NCBI RefSeq assembly: GCF_900114735.1 | Contig: NZ_FOUA01000006.1 | Coordinates: 62,001-126,000, forward strand | Length of the DNA: 64,000 nucleotides | Source of the DNA: Halopseudomonas bauzanensis | GTDB taxonomy: Bacteria > Pseudomonadota > Gammaproteobacteria > Pseudomonadales > Pseudomonadaceae | Direction: 5' to 3' | Shown: positions 57,887 to 64,000 of the stretch, in pieces | Numbering within the stretch: the first letter of the stretch is position 1 | Layout: each line of letters begins with the position of its first letter | Notes under the pieces: model-generated | What the model was told of the DNA's origin: nothing | Databases searched by the model: none | What the model saw: the letters and a program-made list of their open reading frames with translations, nothing else | Made by a program: the position numbers and the translations under genes

Positions 57887-58270
57887 TCAGGGCTTGAGCG
57901 CCCAGGTGAATTCCTCTTCACCAGCGACGGTTACCTTGTACCAGCGGTCGGCATCCGCTTCGCCATGTTGCTCTTCCCAGCCGCCGATGGAGCAACGTAC
58001 TTCCCGGTTGAGCCCGTGAGCTAAGGCGCGGGCGCACTCGAGGTCGGTGGCCCAGGGAGTGCGATCGCTCTCGAACCAGATGCTCGCCCATTTGCCGGCC
58101 GCCTTGCGCACTATCATCAGTGGAATCGCAGCGTCGCCATGCAGGGTGCCGCGGCGAGTGGTGCCGGACCAGGGGCCCAGGTCGAGGCGGCCGACCTGCT
58201 GCTCCAGCCAGGTGCCCAGCTCCTCCAGAAACTCTTCCTTCAGATAGATCTCGATATCCGGTTGGCGCAC
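57887..58270 (-). CDS. Conserved hypothetical soluble protein
   Basis: This 127-residue protein begins with a GTG (MRQPDIEIYLKEEFLEELG) behind GAGAGGA. It is acidic, has tryptophans spread through it (GTWLEQQVG, GPWSGTTRRG, KWASIWFESD) and no membrane segment. I do not recognise a named family, though similar proteins are common in pseudomonads in my recollection. It lies 11 bases after rlmA. Confidence 0.75.
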   Translation of the reverse strand: MRQPDIEIYLKEEFLEELGTWLEQQVGRLDLGPWSGTTRRGTLHGDAAIPLMIVRKAAGKWASIWFESDRTPWATDLECARALAHGLNREVRCSIGGWEEQHGEADADRWYKVTVAGEEEFTWALKP

Positions 58271-58281
58271 GCAAATTCCTC

Positions 58282-59084
58282 TCAGTGACGTTGCAACATG
58301 ACCATGCGCATGGCGACTTCCAATCCGGCAACGCCACTGTCGCGCAATGCCTGCTGGCGATCAGGGCGGCTGCGAAAGCCGTGGGGCGTCATGCCGATCA
58401 GGTTATCCAGAGCGGTGGGGTCCAGATCCAGAGCATAGCGCAGGACCTGGTCATTGACGATCTCCAGCCCCTCGGGCAAGACCTTGATCAGCTCCGGAGT
58501 GGGGTGAATGCTGTCGTACAGCTTTTCGCGCAGGGCCAGCAGATGATCGGCATGGGGGCCGACCAACAACAGGTGGCCGCCGGGTCGTAGCACCCGCAGG
58601 CATTCATCCCAGGACCAGGGGCTGAATACACACAGGGCGGCATCCAGGCTGGCGTCGGCTACCGGCAGACGGGCGCTGGAGCCCACCAGCCACTGGATGT
58701 CGCGGTTGCGTCGACAGGCCTTGATCACCGCGTCCTTGCTGATATCCAGCCCGGCGCAGTCGGCCTGCGGCAGGGCGCGGGCCAGACGATCGGTGTAGTA
58801 ACCTTCGCCGCAACCCATATCCAGCACGGCGGCAGGTGCCTGCTCACTGAACAGCCGGTTGATCTCGTCGCTGACCGGCTGGTAATGACCGCCGTCGAGG
58901 AAGGCCTGGCGGCAACCGAGCATGGCCGGGGTGTCACCGGGTTGGCGGCTGTTCTTGTGCTGCACCAGCAACAGGTTGAGATAACCCTGGCGGGCCTGGT
59001 CGTAACTGTGACCATTACCGCAGGCCCAGGTGCGATCCGTAACCTGCAGCGCCTCGTGGCAGTGGGGGCAGATGAGTTGCAGCA

Positions 59085-59085
<1 letters not shown>
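58282..59085 (-). CDS. rlmA: 23S rRNA (guanine-N1)-methyltransferase RlmA family
   Basis: This 267-residue protein has a zinc-binding N-terminus (ICPHCHEAL, TWACGNGHSYD) and a SAM-binding domain (VLDMGCGEGYYTDRLA). RlmA methylates G745 of 23S rRNA in E. coli. The next segment FSPWSWDECLRVLRPGGHLLLV fits the family. It overlaps the dapE end by one base. Confidence 0.92.
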
Positions 59086-60639
<1,554 letters not shown>

Positions 60640-60711
60640 GGTAGGAGTCCTCTGGTTGAAGAGCAGGGCGGCTCGCGTCGGTCAATTACCGAACGCGGCC
60701 CCCGATGGATG

Positions 60712-61485
60712 TCAACGCGCGGGCACTTGTTGCGCGTCATGGGAAATGGTGACTTCAACCCGGCGGTTCATCGCCCGGGAAGCCGGCGTGTTGTTGTCCG
60801 ATACCGGGTGAGCCTCACCCAGCCCCACGGTCTGGATACGGCTGGCATCGACGCCCTCCTGCACCAGTGCGCGGCGTACCGAGTCTGCTCTGGCCTGGGA
60901 CAATGTCAGGTTGTAGGCATCGGGGCCGGTGCTGTCAGTGAAGCCTTCGATCAGCACCTTGCGTTGCTCGTTTTCCTGCAGGAATTGCGCGAGCTTGCGC
61001 ACACTGGAGTTGGCTGCCGGTTTCAACTCGGACTTGTCCAGATCGAACAAGACGTTGCTGAAGGTCACCACCGAACCACGGTCGGTCTGTTTGGCGTTCA
61101 GCTCTTCCTGCAACTTGCGGATCTGCGCATCGCGCGCCTCCAAGCGGGTGCGGGCCCGTTTCTCGGATACTCCTTCGAGTTCTTGTTCGGCTGAACGCAA
61201 CGCTATGGTCTGGCGTGCCAGCTCGACCCGCCGCTCGGTCAGGTAGGCCAGGTGGTCGATTTCGTGGGGCTCGGCACCTTCCTTCTGGGCGAGCTCGGCG
61301 CGGCCGAGTGCGTCGCGCGCATCTTCGGTTTCGACGGCGGCGAGCTGCCGTGACTGTGGATGATTCTGCAGCTCGGTCACGTCCAGTCTTGCCTGTTCCA
61401 GATTGGGGTTGAGTTCATTGGAAGCACAGGCCGTCAACAGCAGCCCCATAGCCAGGCAGGCAGGGATGGTCAGTTGAGTACGCAT
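60712..61485 (-). CDS. OmpA-family lipoprotein with DUF4398-like N-terminus
   Basis: This 257-residue lipoprotein has a lipobox near residue 19 (LLLTACAS), a helical DUF4398-like region (about 25-150) and a C-terminal OmpA peptidoglycan-binding domain with GFTDSTGPDAYNLTLSQARADSVRRAL and RAMNRRVEV. It would tie the outer membrane to peptidoglycan. ATG 61485 lies behind GGAGAA. It follows the DUF4398 lipoprotein gene by 37 bases. Confidence 0.93.
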   Translation of the reverse strand: MRTQLTIPACLAMGLLLTACASNELNPNLEQARLDVTELQNHPQSRQLAAVETEDARDALGRAELAQKEGAEPHEIDHLAYLTERRVELARQTIALRSAEQELEGVSEKRARTRLEARDAQIRKLQEELNAKQTDRGSVVTFSNVLFDLDKSELKPAANSSVRKLAQFLQENEQRKVLIEGFTDSTGPDAYNLTLSQARADSVRRALVQEGVDASRIQTVGLGEAHPVSDNNTPASRAMNRRVEVTISHDAQQVPAR

Positions 61486-61522
61486 GGGATCTTCTCCTCG
61501 CAATTGGATAGGGTGGCCGCAA

Positions 61523-61912
61523 TCACTGCAGGCCGCGCAGGGTTTCTTCGCGCAGTTCCTGGGTGCCCCGTTCGGCTTCTCCCACGACCTTCAACGCCTT
61601 CTCCGCGCGGGCCTTGCGTTCAGCAACGCGGGCATCCCATTCGGCTTGTTCGGCAAGATAGCGAGCGCGCTCATACTCTTCGGCCACATTGGCCTGTTCG
61701 GCCTGGAGCATCTTTTCCCGTGCCTTGCGCAACTCCACCGGGGCGTAGCGGGCGCTTTCCGCGGTATCGGCGGCATTGAGCGCCTGTTGCGCGGTGGCAA
61801 GCTGGCTGGTTGGCGGTGGGGTGCTGGCACAACCAACCAGCGCTGCTGCAGCGCCGATGGTCGCGATGGCAATCAGATGTTTGGGGACGTGTAACAGAGC
61901 GTGATTTGACAT
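61523..61912 (-). CDS. DUF4398 lipoprotein
   Basis: This 129-residue protein has a signal with lipobox AALVGCAS and a helical domain rich in Ala, Glu and Arg (KAREKMLQAEQANVAEEYERARYLAEQAEWDARVAERKARAEK), the DUF4398 pattern. ATG 61912 lies behind TGGAG. The OmpA-family gene after it carries a related helical region, so the two probably arose by duplication and share an operon. Confidence 0.9.
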   Translation of the reverse strand: MSNHALLHVPKHLIAIATIGAAAALVGCASTPPPTSQLATAQQALNAADTAESARYAPVELRKAREKMLQAEQANVAEEYERARYLAEQAEWDARVAERKARAEKALKVVGEAERGTQELREETLRGLQ

Positions 61913-62132
61913 GGTTCCGACTCCAGATTGAATGCATTGCGTCAACAATGGTTGCGGAAAACGAACTGTGCTTTCTTACTGGCTGGACCGGTCCGGGCCA
62001 TGAGCATTGCGCTGCCAATGCGCTGTAATCGACCAGTGTGAGGCTGTTGCAATCACAGTGTGTACAGAGATTCTGACCGCCGGGGGTGGGGGCTGTTCAA
62101 CAAAAACGTGCGGCTTGGCTGCGGTGGAAAGC
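61913..62132. other. Spacer between the DUF4398 gene and rlmF
   Basis: This 220-base spacer holds the start region of the DUF4398-OmpA operon and the 3' flank of rlmF. I see no gene and no strong promoter pair. Confidence 0.4.
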
Positions 62133-63116
62133 TCAGATGACGGTGCATTCAGCCCAGCGGGCTTTGCGCCAGGCGCGTCGCTGTTTCTTATCGAGGAAGG
62201 TCCAGGCGAGCAATCGGCTGTGTTTTTGCCCTTGCGCCATGGGGATGACGCGCACGTTCGTGGTAGGTAAAGCGGCGAGCTGCTGCTGCAGCGCCGGCAG
62301 GTTGGCAGCCTTGGAAACCAGGCTGGTGAACCAGAACACCTGGCCGGCCAGGGCGGCACTTTCATCAATCATGCGAGCCAGGAACCCGGCCTCGCCACCG
62401 TCGCACATCAGCTCGTTGGCCTGGCCGCCGAAATTCAGTGCCGGCTGCCTGCCGGAGCGGTCCTTGCCGAGGTTGCGCCATTTGCGTTGGCTACCGGCAC
62501 TGGCCTCGGCCTGACTGGCATGGAAGGGCGGATTGCACAGGGTAAAGTCAAACTGCTCATCGGCGCCGACCAGCCCGGTGAATATCCGGGATGGCACGGT
62601 TTGGCGGCGCAACTGGATACCCGTCGCCAGCTCTGGATTGGCTGCCAGAATATGCGCCGCATTATCGAGTGCCTGGGGATCGATATCAGCGCCGACGAAG
62701 CGCCAGCGGTATTCCACCCGGCCGAGCAGTGGATAGATCAGATTGGCGCCGGTACCGATGTCCAGGCCCATGAGTCGCTCGCCTGTGGGTATGTTGCCGT
62801 CATGACTTTCACCCAGCAAGTCCGCCAGGGCGTGAATATAGTCGGCGCGGCCGGGCACGGGCGGGCAGAGATAGCCATCGGGAATAGTCCAGTCGCGAAC
62901 GCCGTACTGATGCAGCAGCAAGGCGCTGTTCAATACCGTCACTGCTCGGGTATCGGCGAAGTCCACCGTGGATGAACCATCCGCAGCCCTGATGATATGG
63001 GGCTTCAGCGCCGGGCAGGTACGGACCAGCGCATCCAGATCGTAATGGCCCTGGTGGCGATTACGCGGATGCAGGCCGGTTTTCTGCGGGCGACGCTGGT
63101 TTGGTCTGGTTGACAT
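62133..63116 (-). CDS. rlmF: 23S rRNA (adenine-1618-N6)-methyltransferase RlmF
   Basis: This 327-residue enzyme has a basic N-terminus ([24 protein letters not shown]), the SAM motif [16 protein letters not shown] and the N6-methyltransferase catalytic motif CNPPFHAS. These fit RlmF (YbiN), which methylates A1618 of 23S rRNA. ATG 63116 was chosen because it matches the family start. It is divergent from tcdA. Confidence 0.95.
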   Translation of the reverse strand: MSTRPNQRRPQKTGLHPRNRHQGHYDLDALVRTCPALKPHIIRAADGSSTVDFADTRAVTVLNSALLLHQYGVRDWTIPDGYLCPPVPGRADYIHALADLLGESHDGNIPTGERLMGLDIGTGANLIYPLLGRVEYRWRFVGADIDPQALDNAAHILAANPELATGIQLRRQTVPSRIFTGLVGADEQFDFTLCNPPFHASQAEASAGSQRKWRNLGKDRSGRQPALNFGGQANELMCDGGEAGFLARMIDESAALAGQVFWFTSLVSKAANLPALQQQLAALPTTNVRVIPMAQGQKHSRLLAWTFLDKKQRRAWRKARWAECTVI

Positions 63117-63305
63117 GGCTGGGTCTCTCGGGCAAGCGGATGATTGTCCCACAGCGGCGCGGGAGGATCATCCAGCTTGTGCACAATTAGCGTGGATGAA
63201 TCTGTGGATAACCCTGTGATAGAAGGAGCGAGGCCGCATTCACGATGGTCTTGCGGGAACTGGTGATTTATTGACCAGCTGCGGATATCCACTATGGCCA
63301 TGCGT

Positions 63306-63311
63306 TATACT
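63306..63311 (+). promoter_or_regulatory. -10 element upstream of tcdA
   Basis: TATACT lies 27 bases before the tcdA ATG. No clear -35 box sits at the standard spacing. Confidence 0.35.
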
Positions 63312-63338
63312 GCGCGGTCTCATTTGTGCGAGGTGTAC

Positions 63339-64000
63339 ATGGCGATTGATGATCCCCGTTTCGGCGGTATAGCACGGCTGTATGGTACCGAGGCGTTGGC
63401 TCGCCTGCAGGCCAGCCATGTGGCGGTGGTCGGCATCGGTGGTGTCGGCAGTTGGGCCGCCGAAGCGCTGGCGCGTACCGGGCTGGGCCGCATCACGCTG
63501 ATCGATATGGATGACATCTGCGTCACCAACACCAATCGCCAGCTGCCCGCCATGAAAGGCAATATCGGCCGGTTGAAGGTCGAGGTGATGGCTGAGCGTT
63601 TGCAGGCCATCAATCCGGCCTGCGAGGTGCGCCCGATCATGGGCTTTGTGACGCCGGATACCCTTGCTGAATACATTACCGATGACATCGATTGCGTGGT
63701 GGATTGCATCGACAGCGTGGCGTCCAAGGTCGCGCTGATCGCCTGGTGCCGGCGGCGCAAGATCGGCATCGTTACCACCGGCGGCGCTGGTGGCCAGATC
63801 GACCCGACCATGATCAAGGTCGCGGACCTGTCGAAAACCGTGAATGATCCACTGGCAGCCAAGGCCCGCTCGCTGCTGCGGCGCGATCACTACTTCCCCC
63901 GGGCCGACAGCAAGCGCAGCTTCGGCGTGCCCTGCGTCTATTCCACCGAACAACTGCGCTACCCCAAGCCGGACGGCTCGGTATGCCAGCAGAAGACCTT
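63339..64000 (+). CDS. tcdA: tRNA threonylcarbamoyladenosine dehydratase TcdA (3' end outside window)
   Basis: The frame is open from ATG 63339 to the window end, giving the first 220 residues. It begins MAIDDPRFGGIARLYGTEAL and has the ATP-binding VVGIGGVGSWAAEALARTG of the E1-like family. VVDCIDSVASKVALI and TTGGAGGQIDPT follow. TcdA (CsdL) converts t6A to its cyclic form in tRNA, so it continues the pathway of tsaB. GCGAGGTG lies just before the ATG. Confidence 0.95.
   Translation, partial: MAIDDPRFGGIARLYGTEALARLQASHVAVVGIGGVGSWAAEALARTGLGRITLIDMDDICVTNTNRQLPAMKGNIGRLKVEVMAERLQAINPACEVRPIMGFVTPDTLAEYITDDIDCVVDCIDSVASKVALIAWCRRRKIGIVTTGGAGGQIDPTMIKVADLSKTVNDPLAAKARSLLRRDHYFPRADSKRSFGVPCVYSTEQLRYPKPDGSVCQQKT

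Noticed and set aside
63203-63211. DnaA-box match TGTGGATAA between rlmF and tcdA, with a near match just upstream
   Set aside because: The pair is loose, no AT-rich unwinding region or replication gene is present, and chance accounts for it.

Overview
This window reads as chromosomal core DNA of a gammaproteobacterium in the Pseudomonadaceae, probably near the Pseudomonas/Halopseudomonas group. The evidence is gene order: sdhE-ygfX facing nadB, then algU-mucA-mucB-mucC-mucD, then lepA-lepB-DUF4845-rnc-era-recO-pdxJ-acpS, then gacS/cysM-rlmD-relA-mazG. The species call is inference. The DNA is GC-rich and densely coding with consistent codon use. I see no phage, integrase, transposase, CRISPR array, rRNA or tRNA gene. 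The first gene (hom) and the last gene (tcdA) run off the window edges.

Layout. 1-1897: end of threonine synthesis (hom, thrC). 2311-8254: a respiratory block with a CopD-like membrane protein, a divergent DUF2231 protein, and a cytochrome c oxidase operon (subunit II lipoprotein, fused subunit I+III, a small membrane protein, CtaG) ending in an ExoD-family gene. 8343-12806: periplasmic glucan synthesis (opgG, a small ORF that looks like a detached OpgH N-terminus, a short opgH) and an MgtC-like protein. 12890-17943: yaeQ, recJ, prfB with its programmed frameshift, lysS. 17944-18571: a repeat-rich spacer. 18572-26046: a QEGLA-motif protein, ung, an enoyl-CoA hydratase, an HDOD protein, ygfZ, sdhE, ygfX and nadB. 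26337-30440: the envelope-stress sigma factor AlgU and its Muc regulators, behind two tandem AlgU-type promoters. 30597-37245: translation, RNA-processing and cofactor genes. 37270-45529: gacS, cysM, rlmD, relA, mazG. 45805-51851: adk, tsaB, two poorly known genes, rsmJ, plsB. 52154-56665: a Gld-like ABC exporter with two membrane-anchored auxiliary proteins. 56890-64000: a cold-shock protein, trxC, rlmA, dapE, a DUF4398/OmpA lipoprotein pair, rlmF and the start of tcdA.

How the genes work together. Three envelope systems sit close to each other: glucan synthesis, the AlgU/MucABCD stress circuit and plsB with the ABC exporter. GacS and RelA add two global regulators (small-RNA control and ppGpp). 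Much of the rest is translation and RNA maintenance (prfB, lysS, lepA, rnc, era, rlmD, rsmJ, rlmA, rlmF, tsaB, tcdA).

Most unusual points. (1) A pair of palindromic elements between lysS and the QEGLA gene shares a core of about 60 bp in opposite orientations, but each core is flanked by its own unrelated inverted arms of 28 bp (perfect in one, nearly perfect in the other). (2) OpgH appears to be split into two overlapping genes. (3) The oxidase subunit I has glutamine where the K-channel lysine is expected and lacks the usual D-channel asparagines, and its fused subunit III half is degenerate. (4) coxB has no ordinary start codon at the place its lipoprotein signal requires one. (5) Both stop codons of the convergent acpS/gacS pair lie inside a 14-bp tandem repeat.
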